The notes under the pieces: model-generated | Seen by the model: the letters and a program-made list of their open reading frames with translations, nothing else | Told to the model about the DNA's origin: nothing | Database searches by the model: none | Program-made: the position numbers and the translations under genes | Shown here: one piece after another, positions 25,079 to 36,600 of the stretch | Layout of the letters: each line of letters opens with the position of its first letter | How positions within the stretch are numbered: the stretch's first letter is position 1 | Assembly: GCA_008477525.1 (NCBI GenBank) | Contig: SPDT01000008.1 | Location: 930,001 to 994,000, forward strand | Reading direction: 5' to 3' | Source of the DNA: Hypomyces perniciosus | Lineage: Eukaryota; Ascomycota; Sordariomycetes; Hypocreales; Hypocreaceae | Length of the DNA stretch: 64,000 nt

Positions 25079-27151
25079 TCATGGGTGCCTTTTCTTCGAA
25101 GTGCCCTGGGCATCTCCGATAAGATTTCGTAAGTGATCCCATGCTTGCTGGTGCCGGTTTTTAGCTACTCGCTGACGGAGAGCATTCTTGGCTTGGTTCT
25201 CTCGATGCCATGCACAAGCCTTTACCCAGGCAGGATTCTGAAGCACATCCTCCGGCAGGTCCTCTGGGGCGACATCGCCAAAGTCCATGATCCGGTCGTA
25301 GGTCCATGGCTGCGGTTCCGGGCGCATCGGTATCGCACCTGCAGCTGATGCCTGGTTTTGCTTCTCTTCTTCGGCCTTTTCTTTTGCTCGGAGCCATCGT
25401 TCCCTTTCGACAGCCTTGCCAAACCAAGCTTTTCGTCCGCCGCGGGCTTGTATCTCCAAAGCCTTCTCTCTGTGCCATTCCTCAGACCGATTATGCAGCA
25501 GGTGAATAGACGGGTTGGCGTGAAGGTACAATCTCTGATCGTCGTTAGAAGACATCGGCGTTTTCGGCCGAAGATTCGTTGGCACAACGACGCCTTGTGG
25601 TGGTCGCGTACCAGCTTGCGCATAGATCATTGCATCAAACGCCGCAGAATCAAAATTGAGAACCCTGGCTCTTCTTCGTTCCTCAGCAGTCATTCGGGAT
25701 GGCGGCTTGACCTTATTCACCATCGATATATCTTTCGTCGGTGTAGTAGGAGCCATGGTGCTACGTTTTGAGAGACCCATGGATGATAGTCCGTCACTGG
25801 ATATTCTCGTAGCCAAGACAGGCTGATTCTGAAGAGAGTTTGAAGAGTGGGAAGAGGATGCATGCGGAAAGAAATCGACCGCAAATACGGCCCGAGTATG
25901 TATCTGATCCTCTGAGACCCGCCAAGAATTGGATTCTCTTGAACCCATTGTTTCCATTGTGGGTGTTATTGATGCCCCTCTCGAACTTGTCAGATTGGGC
26001 TCAGATAATTGCCTCGCTCCTCTGCCAGCTGCCGATTTCTCCAACTTTTTTGTGCCCTTTTCAGGACTCCCCATTTGTCTCGAAGTCCTCGTCATCTTTG
26101 GCGAGACATTTTCGGCTGAAATCAATTTCGAAATAGGAATTGATGATTCTCGCCTCTTAGGGGCGACTGATGCTAGCATTCTCTTACGAGGAGAATTTGA
26201 AATAGCTACATTTGTCCTATCCGAGGGATGCGGAACAGTATATGGATTTTCGACCTGCGTGCGCCTCGTTGGTTCTTGGGGAAAATCAGATAGAGGGCCT
26301 GGTTTTTGAGGATCAGTTGAGTCCCGCCTTCTTTTGCCTGGTGTCTCAAGTAAGACATCTGAACGAACTTCAACAAAGTGCACATGTTCAACCCGAACAG
26401 ATGTCTCAAGCTCATGAAGGTTTGTGGGAACAGAATGGGAGAGTTCTTCAGGCGGCCTTGAAAGTTTGGTATTCACTGAATCCAAACATGATGATATCAC
26501 AGTGTGGTCATTGGTTTTGTTGGACAGGGTTGGACCCTCCGGACCATGGATGGTTTTTGATACATGACTCTCCAAGTTATCCTGGCGTAAAACATAAGGG
26601 TTTGCCGAGGAGCCATCGCCATTGGCACGAAGAATATTCAAATCTCCATTGGAAAGGAGCTTCTGGATGGTCGATGATGTGAATGAATCAGTTTGGGGAT
26701 TATGATTGAAAATTAAGGTATTCATAAAGAAGGATTCTGCCTTTGTTGGTTTTGGGAGTTGAGATGCAGCCTGGCCTGACGTTGGAGATGTGCGTCGCTC
26801 ATCATGGTTATCAGGCAGACCTTCTCCTGGCGTGCAGCCGTCCTTGACATTGGCGAGGACAAATGAAGTTGAATTTTGCGAATCTGTAGGTTTCTGAGGT
26901 GACTCAAGCCTGACTGGTACAGGACCGCCCCCACTTCGTCTCACGGAGAAACCTTTGGTTCTCCTTGCCGTATGTCTAGTTCTGCTTCCTGAGGGACGAT
27001 TTGAAGCATCCGAACCAGGGGGCGCTGTCCCATCTTGGGGAATCGGGTTATTGGCGAGATGCTTGCTGCAAAGGGATGATGTGAGTACGGCTTTGTCGCA
27101 TTCCCAAACGGAACATCTGCCCCCGACCCTTGGTGTTTCATTTTGATTCAT
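25079..27151 (-). CDS. Disordered protein of unknown function, 690 residues
   Basis: A single uninterrupted frame on the minus strand. The first 45 residues hold a cysteine/histidine cluster (GRCSVWECDKAV..SSLCSKHL) that could bind a metal. Most of the protein is low-complexity, Ser/Pro/Thr-rich and basic (KRRR, PRKR, KRRESS), with several Ser/Thr-Pro sites suited to phosphorylation. The last 190 residues differ: MTAEERRRARVLNFDSAAF, RPPQGVVVP, a charged coiled region AVERERWLRAKEKAEEEKQ and WTYDRIMDFGDVAPEDLPE look conserved and folded. I do not recognise the family. Nuclear localisation is likely from the basic motifs; a chromatin or cell-cycle role would be a guess. Splicing of a short 5' exon cannot be excluded. 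Confidence 0.75.
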   Translation of the reverse strand: MNQNETPRVGGRCSVWECDKAVLTSSLCSKHLANNPIPQDGTAPPGSDASNRPSGSRTRHTARRTKGFSVRRSGGGPVPVRLESPQKPTDSQNSTSFVLANVKDGCTPGEGLPDNHDERRTSPTSGQAASQLPKPTKAESFFMNTLIFNHNPQTDSFTSSTIQKLLSNGDLNILRANGDGSSANPYVLRQDNLESHVSKTIHGPEGPTLSNKTNDHTVISSCLDSVNTKLSRPPEELSHSVPTNLHELETSVRVEHVHFVEVRSDVLLETPGKRRRDSTDPQKPGPLSDFPQEPTRRTQVENPYTVPHPSDRTNVAISNSPRKRMLASVAPKRRESSIPISKLISAENVSPKMTRTSRQMGSPEKGTKKLEKSAAGRGARQLSEPNLTSSRGASITPTMETMGSRESNSWRVSEDQIHTRAVFAVDFFPHASSSHSSNSLQNQPVLATRISSDGLSSMGLSKRSTMAPTTPTKDISMVNKVKPPSRMTAEERRRARVLNFDSAAFDAMIYAQAGTRPPQGVVVPTNLRPKTPMSSNDDQRLYLHANPSIHLLHNRSEEWHREKALEIQARGGRKAWFGKAVERERWLRAKEKAEEEKQNQASAAGAIPMRPEPQPWTYDRIMDFGDVAPEDLPEDVLQNPAWVKACAWHRENQAKNALRQRVAKNRHQQAWDHLRNLIGDAQGTSKKRHP

Positions 27152-28854
27152 GTCCAGAGGTTCAATGAAACTAAAACCCCAGGTGGAGGAGCCTTATGGA
27201 AGAACATCACATTCCAAAGGAAATTGTCGGATAGACTCCGTTGTCCCGTACACGGCAGAGAGGAAAGTCTGCAAGATTGACAAACCACACAAATTTCAAG
27301 TCAAATCTGCATGAAGGATCAACGCGTGGAGCTGCACGCGTGATTCATTCGGCACAGTCCGTAATGGAGCCGTAAAGGTTTAAAGAGTGGACCCTAGATG
27401 ATATTTTCGTTAGCGAGCTGATAGTATAGTAAAAAGGCAAATAGATGGAATAGAGAGCCTCGATTCGTTTGTAACGTCAGATCTTTTCAGTTTATTTTTG
27501 GACTTCAAGCCGGGAACAACAACGGCTACGAAATCAAATGTTTTCCATGAGGCAGGTTGACCTTGGAGGTTACCTGCTGTTCATCGCGGCCTTTGGTCTG
27601 AATCTGTGGAGAGCGCGAAGATAGAGACTCCGTGTGCGATGCCAAAATTCTATTTACATCTCTCAAGTCTGCAAGGGACAGGAAATGCGAAACATGTCCG
27701 CTGAAATGCGACATGAGTGGTGTCCTCTGACGCGCCTTCAGACGGACGAAGTGCCTGTCGTTGGCGGGCGTCACGAGAAGGAAGGAAAACATAGGATAGC
27801 GTGACCAGGAGGCTCCGTTTGGTCAGACCTTTTACCATGGGCATCATTCGAAACGATGAGGAAGTGAGGATATGTCCGCGAGGGCGGAAAATGAGAAGAT
27901 AGCCAACGTACCAAACAATTGATCAAGACACCCGCTTCCCGCTTGCTCTCGTTCGTTCTATGCGGTAGATGGCGATGGCAAGCCTCTCCCTCTCAATCGC
28001 GGACCAGTCCTGCTAGCCGCGGTCTGAGGAATCGCAATCGCCCAGGAAGTGAAAAGGGCCCTGGGCGGACGCGAACGAGGCGGATAGAACACCGATCTTA
28101 GCGCCAATAGACGAGGCGTCGCGCTCTCTCCGCAGCCGCGAATGCTTCAGAGGCGTGAAAGAAAGATAGAGAGAGAAAAGAGTGTTCGAGTACGTGGCAA
28201 GACTGCCAGAGAGCCGTTGTTGGCTCAGGCACCAGACATATTGATGTGGCCCAAGCGTTAGTAATTCGACGACAAAGTGCTAACCTGGTTTATCCGTTTG
28301 CGACTGGACGAAATATAAACGCCATGGATTACATAAGCCCAGCCTCCTAGCCTCGTTTCCTTGTGGCGTCGTTGCAGATGAGCTTGTGCTCTGTCACTAC
28401 GGAGTATTGTCCTGCCAGGTCAGGTCACACTGCTTTCATTGGAAAGACATGGCGTTTGAGACGTCAGCTATCCTGTCTCAGCGAGCACTCCACGGCCTTA
28501 TACAGTATGTACTACTCCTCCATGCTTCGTATATACTACGAGTATATATCTATCCGTAGATACACTGCTGCGTAATACGAATACACGTATGGAGCACGAA
28601 AAAAGCATCGATCTGCTGCTCTTAATACGGCTTTGGTGGCTTGAGGCGATGCCCTGTATTTTGACACGTGCTAGCGCGGGGCAGGCGTTGAGCCATCCAC
28701 GTCGTCAATCTTAACGACGTGTTCGTTAAAACAATTCCACGCGGCTTCATCGTGTCGCTCTTCGCAACTTTATAGTGCAGTTCACTTTTAATTAATAGTC
28801 TTCTTTTCCTTCTATAATCCGTCGCCGCCGCTCCCACGAATTCATCCCTCCACC
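27152..28854. other. Intergenic, divergent promoters
   Basis: About 1.7 kb between the disordered protein gene and the pseudokinase gene. No gene is recognised. TACGGAGTA occurs near 28400. A pyrimidine-rich leader precedes the ATG at 28855. Confidence 0.55.
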
Positions 28855-31521
28855 ATGGACTTCCTCAAGTCCGCGGTGGCATCCGCCATGTCCCAGGGGC
28901 CTCCGTTCCCCTACACCTTTGGTGACAAGGTCGACGTCGACGAATCCATCTGGACTCTGTATAACGGGACGAGGAAGGTTAGCTGGCCGATGTATATCTG
29001 AATAAGCCCTATTCGGCTCCTATTGCTAAGCTTCGCGTCGCAGGAGGACGGGTCGAATTGCAGTATCTTCTCCTTCGACATCACGACCAAAAGGAACCAT
29101 CTACCGCTTGCGAAAAATGCCCTGAAGAAGCTGCGAACACTAAGACATCCGGGCGTCATCAAAGTGCTGGAAACTGTTGAGGTACACGAGGCGACCACCC
29201 TCGGTGCGCCATGGAGCTGATTATTGGGGCTAGACGGACACCTACATTTACATCGCCACCGAGCGCGTCGTTCCCCTGAGATGGCATGTTCGAAGAAAAA
29301 GCCTGAGTCCCGAGACGATTAAATGGGGACTGTTCACCGTAGCAGTATGACAAGCTCCAAAGGCCCCAATACTCTGCGCCTGACCAAGTCGCTGATTGGA
29401 GTGCAGAACACACTGAAATTTATCAACGGCGACGCATCCTCGATACACGGTAGCCTCAAAGTCGGATCCATATATACCTCTGAAAGTGGCGAATGGAAAT
29501 TGGGAGGCTTTGAAGTTCTGAGTAGTGTAAAGGACGACGAGTCTGCGATTTACGTCAGTTCTGGTCCCATTCCCAGCAGAGTTGGCTGATTGCTGATGGT
29601 TTTCCAGAGATACGGTAGCTTGGTGCCAGATTCAGGTCGATACTCGCCTCCTGAGCTTGCCCAAGGCGGTTGGGATGTCATCAAAAAGAACCCTATTTCT
29701 GCCGTGGATTCATTCAACTTCGGAACGCTCATTTTCGAAGTTTTCAACGGGGACTACCAAGGCGCGGACCAGGTTGGCCAGACTAAAAATGTCCCCCCTT
29801 CAATGCAATCGAGCTACAAACGCCTCTGCAATGCCAATCCTAAAGCGCGCATAAGTGTTGCTAATTTCCTTGATCAAGGAAACCGAACGGGCGCCTTCTT
29901 TGACAGCCCCTTGATCAAGCTGACGGAAGGGATAGATAACCTTGGTGTGAAGAACCCTGAAGAACGAGAGGAATTTCTGAGGTGAATATTTGTCTCACCC
30001 CTCTCAAGGATTCCCAGCTAACATGCGCTGCAGCGATCTAGAACAAGTCACTGACGACTTCCCGGAAGAGTTCTTCAAGTCCAAAGTTCTCCCAGAACTC
30101 ATGAAATCAGTAGAATTTGGCGGCGGCGGCCCTAAAGCTCTTGGGGTAGTCCTGAAGATTGCATCCAAGCTTCAAGGGGAGGATTTCGAGACAAGGATAA
30201 CTCCCTTTATCGTCCGAATATTCGCCAATCCTGACCGTGCCATTCGGGTCTGCCTGCTGGACAGCCTTCCCTTGATGATAGAACAATTGCCACAGAAGAT
30301 TGTCAATGACAAGATCTTCCCACAAATGGTGAGCTTATTCCTGCCATTACGTGTCACTATGGCTAACAGATGTGCAAGGTGACGGGTTTCACGGATGTGG
30401 CCCCCGTGGTTCGAGAGCAGACGTTGAAATCAGTTCTTGTCGTTATCAGCAAGCTCTCGGACCGTACCATCAATGGTGAACTTTTAAGGCATTTAGCGAA
30501 GACGGCAAATGACGAGCAGCCTGGCATTCGAACAAACACCACTATTTGTCTCGGTAAAATCGCCAAGAATCTCGGGACATCGTCAAGATCAAAGGTATTG
30601 ATAGCTGCCTTCACTCGCTCACTCAGGGACCCTTTCGTCCACGCAAGAAATGCTGCTCTGCTGGCACTGGCAGCCACAGTCGAACACTTTAACGAAGATG
30701 ACAGCGCAAATCGCATCTTGCCAGTCATCTGCCCGGCGCTGATTGATAAGGAGAAGCTGGTTCGAGACCAGGCGTCTCGAGTCATGGATGTATATCTCCA
30801 AAAGATCCGCAAAGGTGCAGCTGCAATGCCAGAAAGTGCTCTGCCTCCACCACAGGCTACTGAAGGGCCAGCTGCTCGGATGAGCACGCCGCAGCCAAGC
30901 GGATCTTCTGGGGGTGGGTGGGCAGGTTGGGCTATCTCTTCATTCACAAACAAGCTGTCTGCTGTGGCTGGGGATATGCAAACTGCAAACGGCTCACCAA
31001 GCCCAGCAGCGACACCCTCCGGAACTACTCCATCACTGGGCCCTGAGGCCAAAAAAACCCTTGCACCTTCCGCTTCATCCCTGCATCGCCAAGCCGTGAA
31101 GTCGCCGACGGCATCGGGCGTGTCATCGCCTGGCGCCAGCGCCGTGGCTGAATCCTTCTTTCCGGATAATGATGATGCGGAAAATGCATGGGGTGACCTG
31201 GGAGACGATGATGAGACCTTTGAATCACCATCTGAAACTGCCACATCTAAACCCCCCGCTACCGCAAGTGCTACGCCTTTTGATGAAGACGAGCCTGACT
31301 TTGCGGGTTGGTTAGCGGCACAAGCACAGAAGAAATCCGGGCCCAATAAACCTTTACCCAAGGGACTGTCGAAATCTGCAACGGCCAAGAAGCCTGCCAC
31401 AACAAAACCTATGTCCAAGGCGGCCACTAGGCCTGCAGCGAAACCGGTAGTTGCTAAGAAGATAGATATGAAGCCGAAAGAAACGGATGGCGATGATGAT
31501 AGTTGGGGGGACGGCTGGTAG
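28855..31521 (+). CDS. Scy1/Cex1-like pseudokinase with HEAT repeats
   Basis: Seven exons: 28855-28977, 29044-29181, 29234-29344, 29407-29553, 29608-29981, 30034-30328 and 30370-31521, giving 779 residues with every junction in phase. The N-terminal kinase-like domain (YTFGDKVD, LRHPGVIKVLETVE, SPPELAQGGWD) lacks the usual ATP lysine, HRD and DFG motifs: the catalytic loop region reads SSIHGSLKVGSIY and the DFG position LGGFE. A HEAT-repeat middle follows (FANPDRAIRVCLLDSLPLMI, IRTNTTICLGKIAKNL, VHARNAALLALAATV). The tail is Ala/Pro/Ser-rich with acidic clusters, ending DDDSWGDGW. Yeast Cex1 takes part in tRNA export and animal SCYL1 in COPI traffic; both binding tails resemble this one. Intron 6 is only 41 bases. 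Confidence 0.9.
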
Positions 31522-32188
31522 GATTTGTACATTGGAAATTCGTAAAGACATGTCCGCTTTTCGCGAGGGGCTAGTTTTGTTGGTCACCCGCCTCTCTGTT
31601 CTACAGCCCGTCTAACCATGAATCGACGGGCTCACCAGGATGATGTTGGTGATAATCCCACACTCATCACTGTAAAGCAAAGTAGACTTCACGATATTGT
31701 TGGAGTTGAGCACTGCTGTTCTAGAGGCACATAAATATGCTGATTCATTTTTATGATCCCCATGATCCCCACCACCCAAATTAGTTACAAGGTATCCCGC
31801 ACTATTACGAAGTACCCCGAGGCACATTTTCGACCCCATTCACAACTTGGAATTAGAGTGGCCAGACTCGGTCTATGGATCGGATCTGTATGATTCCCAT
31901 CGCATCTTTTGACGAACTACGAAGCAATTATGGTTCGTTTTGGTCAAAGAATCAAGACCATGAATTCCCACAACAGGCTGTCTTTAGTCATTATCTGCAC
32001 ACTCCTCTCTCGTACCCACAAATTCATGCATGTCAAGATCTATAAATCCTAGCATTAAGATTCATCTATCAGTTTAGCTCCTAACCAGAAGAAAAAAATC
32101 TCCATTTTCCCTTCTCGGTTTCTTATTCTTTAATATCAAGTCATTGTCACGTCACTCTCATGCCGTGTAGCCTAGCCAATGCATGATT
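31522..32188. other. Intergenic, AT-rich
   Basis: 3' region of the pseudokinase gene. The direct duplication ATGATCCCCATGATCCCC is near 31753. No gene is seen. Confidence 0.55.
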
Positions 32189-32203
32189 TTACTAGCCCTA
32201 CTT
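32189..32203. repeat. Target-site duplication, left copy
   Basis: TTACTAGCCCTACTT, exactly repeated at 32580-32594. The two copies bracket the LINE fragment; the bases on either side of the 15-mer differ between copies. Confidence 0.85.
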
Positions 32204-32579
32204 GTTTGTTTGTTTGTTTTATTATTTACGTCCACTAAGTAAACTAGTTACACAAATCCCTTATGGGCAATAGGACGTCAGGAGCCGGCGGCTTGCGCCG
32301 CTGTTCGCTGAGTTTCAATCTACAAAGGAAAGAGGGTCAATCTGGGTGGTGTCAATCTATTTCCGCCGGGGGAGGACCATAAGGGTCCGCTTCCTCCACT
32401 AGTTTCTGGAAGGCCTTGCTTCCTGTAGGTCCGAGTAGGTAAGAGAGGGGGGTCTCTCCTGGGGGGATGTCTGGAAGGAAGGGCCTGACCATTCTGCATT
32501 CTGCGAAGTGGCCTTGCCTCCTTGGTTCGCCGCACTTGCAGACAGACTCTCTGTCGTGTCCGAAGCGTTCGTGGTATTC
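32204..32579 (-). mobile_element. 5'-truncated non-LTR retrotransposon (LINE) insertion
   Basis: A 376-base insertion in minus orientation. Read on the minus strand it opens with 75 sense codons (32579-32355) ending in TGA at 32354-32352. This peptide includes a terminal knuckle CKCGEPRRQGHFAEC (Cys-x-Cys-x7-His-x3-Cys) and PPGETPLSYLLGPTGSKAFQ, which resemble the extreme C-terminus of fungal LINE reverse-transcriptase polyproteins. A 3' untranslated segment of about 150 bases follows and ends in a (CAAA)n tail, seen on the plus strand as GTTTGTTTGTTTGTTTT. Perfect 15-bp duplications flank it. Truncation at the 5' side, a simple-repeat tail and duplications are the hallmarks of target-primed reverse transcription. 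The open frame is still intact, so the insertion may be fairly young. Confidence 0.85.
32352..32579 (-). pseudogene. C-terminal remnant of a LINE reverse-transcriptase polyprotein
   Basis: 75 codons with no start and one stop, the only coding part kept in the truncated element. The zinc-knuckle-like Cys/His motif lies in the first quarter. It cannot encode an active enzyme. Confidence 0.75.
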
Positions 32580-32594
32580 TTACTAGCCCTACTT
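32580..32594. repeat. Target-site duplication, right copy
   Basis: Same 15-mer as at 32189-32203, directly adjoining the truncated 5' end of the LINE fragment. Confidence 0.85.
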
Positions 32595-32958
32595 ACTCGG
32601 CAATCTTATAACCTCATCTTCTGCTCACAAATCAAATCATCTTAGGCAAACCTCGTTATAATTCTAGTAGATCTAGACCAATTTAACAGGACCAAAAAGG
32701 CTCACACACCAGGTCTATATAGTCTCAGAGAAGAGGAAAAGGCCCAAGAACTTTTGATTAATTAACCTCATAGCTTGGACACCACATGTCATTTTCCATA
32801 TCTCAATAAATCGTATAAGAGAAAGAGAAATAGTTTAAAAATCAATCAAAGTTCTAGAACGCTTTGGTGAAAACAACAGAGTTTCATAAACATACAACAG
32901 GGAGTTAACTTCCCTTACTAGATACCTGTCTGATGGACGCCTAAAGAGTCTAATTTGT
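32595..32958. other. Intergenic, AT-rich 3' flank
   Basis: 364 bases downstream of the secreted-protein stop; nothing recognisable. Confidence 0.55.
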
Positions 32959-33660
32959 CTAACCAAGCAGGACAAGCAAATCCTCGTTGGTCTGGCATTG
33001 AGCATCACACTTATCAACATGAGGCAAGTTGTCTCGTCCATTGTCCTGCGTGGCAGGTACAATAGCCTTAGCCAAGGCGGTGATTTCGGCGTTTCCGAAA
33101 GCTATCAGTTGCTTCTGGATTTTCTCCAATACGAGTTTATCCGGGCCGCTCTTGGAGCGGGAGATGATGTCGACGCTGGCAGGGGTCTTTGTGAAAGCAG
33201 TGAAGGTCGAATAAGTAAGCCGATAGGCAACATGGTTGTTGTCGTAGCCCCAGGCCAGAACCTCAAGTTCATCAGTTGCACCAGTCAAGATGCCGGTTCC
33301 AGCGTAGGTGTAGACATCAGTGTAATTCTTCAAAGGGGTGTCCACGCCGTAGGAGGTAAACACGGTGTCGTTGCCGGGGATCTGGAAGCTTGAGAGGTCA
33401 CTGCGAGGACCAGCAGGGTCTTTGTTGTCGAGTGGGGCAGTGAAGTAGTGAAGATTGCGCTGGAATGCATTGGCCGACGAGGAGTTTGTTTGATACCAGT
33501 AGCCAAAGTCCCATCCCAATGGAATCGGGGCCCAGGCTGGAGGACTTTGCTGAATGGTTGGAGGGAGTCGAACATGGACGGTAGCACTGACAGGTGTTGC
33601 CAATCCTCCACTGGAGAGGCCCAACAGAGCGAGGGTTGAAATGATCTGCTTGGCGGACAT
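32959..33660 (-). CDS. Secreted protein of unknown function, 233 residues
   Basis: A single exon on the minus strand. The start MSAKQIISTLALLGLSSGG gives a signal peptide with probable cleavage after GLAT. The mature part has several N-glycosylation sequons (NSSS, NDTV, NYTD), is rich in Tyr, Trp and Thr, and resembles an all-beta secreted fold (WAPIPLGWDFGYWY, GTGILTGATDELEVLAWGYD). Only two cysteines are present, near the C-terminus (KCDAQC). I know no named family. TATTTAA on the minus strand, about 95 bases before the ATG, is a fair TATA box. The gene lies in a gene-poor, AT-rich stretch next to a LINE insertion, a setting often seen for fast-evolving secreted proteins in fungi. Confidence 0.8.
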   Translation of the reverse strand: MSAKQIISTLALLGLSSGGLATPVSATVHVRLPPTIQQSPPAWAPIPLGWDFGYWYQTNSSSANAFQRNLHYFTAPLDNKDPAGPRSDLSSFQIPGNDTVFTSYGVDTPLKNYTDVYTYAGTGILTGATDELEVLAWGYDNNHVAYRLTYSTFTAFTKTPASVDIISRSKSGPDKLVLEKIQKQLIAFGNAEITALAKAIVPATQDNGRDNLPHVDKCDAQCQTNEDLLVLLG

Positions 33661-36600
33661 GGTAATGGCTTTGATATGGAATGAACAAGTATTTGGTGGA
33701 AACTCTGGACAAGAATGAGCAAAGACGTGTGAAGTGTGCAGAGTACTGCCTCTTAAATAGCCAAGACATATATGTGCCCAAGTACTCGTAGGTAAGACAT
33801 GGCCTTGTCCATGGCAGTGGTAGCTGCAAGAGTAGTAGTACTATTAAACAAAACCTACTCAACATTAGCGGTATGTCCTGTGCCGTGTTGCAAGTATACG
33901 AAGTATACGAAACAGTAACGGTTCTTTTTAGCAGCTTCTATCCCGTAATACTCCGTACTTCTTAGCTGAAAGACCGAATTCCTTTTGCAGGGGAAGCTTG
34001 AACCTTAGTGGGCTCAGACATTCAAGGGCGGTAAGGTCAACGTTCGAGGGTGGCCCTTCAAGCCAAACAATTTGATACGCCTTGTTCTGTAACCATCAAA
34101 TATGTCGACAGTGGTGCCAGATAGTTTGATCAGGAGCAGTTGGGGTCTATTTCGATACTATACTCACTGTCAGGTAAATCTAGAAGACAATTATCATTCC
34201 TGCTGTTTTGGTATCAACTCTGGACAAGGGCATGGGAGGGAGCTCAGACAGCACATTAGACACTACTACTAGTAACTCAACGGAGGAGTGGGAAGGATCA
34301 GACATGGGACAGTAACGCCGATGGGTTTGAGAGAAGAATTCATATTCACGGATCCCGGATCACCACAAGGCACCAGGTACTATAGCGAATTCGATGATTG
34401 CTCCGCTCCGAGAAACCCTTGCCAGAGTCAAAATCCTTCGCAGCAGATAGTCTGGGGTTACCATGTCGCTTTTGAAACCACGCCTAATAAGATTTAATTT
34501 TGCCTCTTTAGTCTTTGGCTGCGGGGCAATTTTATGATCTAGGTTAGGCTTCCCAGTAGAATCCTAAACGGCATAATTAGACCAATGGGACAAGGTAAGA
34601 AGAGAAGCACGCCATGAGAGTTGGGAACACGAGATTTGAAAGTACACTTTACCCTGTTCTCGGCAAAATCAACGGCAAAATCAACGGCAAAATCAACGGC
34701 AACGTGTACGGGTGCAGACTTATCAGTGTGTTTGGCTAATGCAAGGCGATTGCCTGTTAACCGTGAGATATATTCCCAAAATTTTTATCAGCAATGTTAT
34801 AGGGATTGCAGTGTGCTTACTACTCATAGGGATATTACCCAGATTGCTTACCATTATTAATGAGGGATATTACGACGATTACTTATATTAGTATAGTACT
34901 ATGGAGTAGGAGCATCATACGTATTGTGAGATTCACAGAATATTCCTTGGGATCTCCACCTTGTTTGATGATGTGGTACTAATTTAGATGGCACGGAGCC
35001 TTAAAAGGTCTAGGAGTATTAAGGCACCTCAGAGAGACTCGGGGAATTAAGGAATCGGGTTTCCCATTCGCCGAGTCGTAATATCGTGCCTTTTTTTTTA
35101 AAAAAAAAAAGCATCTTCACCGATCCTAGAACGGCGGTGCTGACAGACGATTAGATAAACAACCCAACAATATGGCCTTTGGAAGTTATGTATATTAAAA
35201 AGTGGTACCACTAGTGCAGTAATAGAATAGATCAGACATTTTAGGAAAGTGCATAAGTCATTAAATTCTAGTAGTATTACTATACCTCGTATACTCAAGG
35301 TTGGCTATGTAGGCCGGGCCAACAGACTATTATAAAGCACCCGTCTGTCCGCTAGATGGGGAATTTAACCCATGACTTACACAAATCCATTTATGCATAA
35401 CCATCTATCCTGGCTTTGTGATAACACCAGACAGGCGGGTATCTTACAATCAGTCGACCCAGCTTACATCGTCAAGCTCGAGTATATGAAGATGTCAAAA
35501 GTCAAAAGGGCTACTCCCACAGTACTGAGATGACTACGCTTAAATATTGGCAAACAAGATGCTGACAGTTTATGTAAGAACATAAAATTGAGGTACCCTT
35601 CTTCGCCTGTTATAGTAGTTGTCCCCGAAGCTATACACTATCGGGTACTAGTACTTATATAGTTGAACATTTAAACTAGTATAAGGTAGTCAAGCGATGC
35701 TGCGAAGCAGGAAGGTGCTAACCGGAGGGTAAAATGTAGTTTCCGGATTTTCTTCCGTAATCGGATGTTTTGCCAATAGGCCACTACGATAACTAGCTAT
35801 AAGTCGGGATGTTTACTAAGAGCAACTAGTACTTTTTGCCACTTTAGCTGCTTGATGATGTAGAGTTGACTTTGCTTTTTTGGTGTTGTGATTATAAAAA
35901 GGAATATCGCGATGCAGTTCTAGCTTTGCGTAAGGAAGGACGTGACCAACCCAGACCCTGTTTTCCTGTCTGCAAGCCAAGAAGGCTTTTCTATAGGGAA
36001 AAAGACGGCAGCTACCCGATTGCACGCTAGGAATAAACATCTTACTTGTTTTTCCCTCTTCACTTCTTATTTTTCTCTTCTTTATCAGCATAAGCAGCGT
36101 CAGGGGACATAAAAGATAACAGCTACACGATGACTGACAGGGGGGTCTGCTACGATGTATAAGGAGGGTCTTTGTCCTCCCTCGAGGAAAGAAGGGATCC
36201 CTTGCTCCCTAGAGATCAATAAAGCCTCTGTGTGCTACTATCTCGAGGACCAACCGTGGCCTCAGTGTGATCGCCAGTGCCGCCGCTCTCCTTCACTTCC
36301 TTCAACACTACCCATTTCCTTGACAAGCAGCCAACAGATCATTATATGTATTGTTGTCTAGTTGCTGTATTTGAGGCCCCAAATGAAATCCTGAGGTCCT
36401 TAGCTGAAGGGGAATAATAAAAACTCGATATTGGTGATGTGATCATACTGTTCGTTGTGGTTTCGATCTCCCTATCATAGTGGCAGATGCACGCACTATA
36501 GTTTCTAGGGTTAGGGTTATTCTACAGTGTGAATTGAAGTGTAAGATCAGGAGGTACAATTCGCAGTATTTGTAATTTCTCGAAATGTGAAACTTGCACT

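Noticed and set aside
30363..31532. 389-codon minus-strand frame
   Set aside because: Exact antisense shadow of the last Scy1-like exon; the sense frame has HEAT repeats and correct splice joins.
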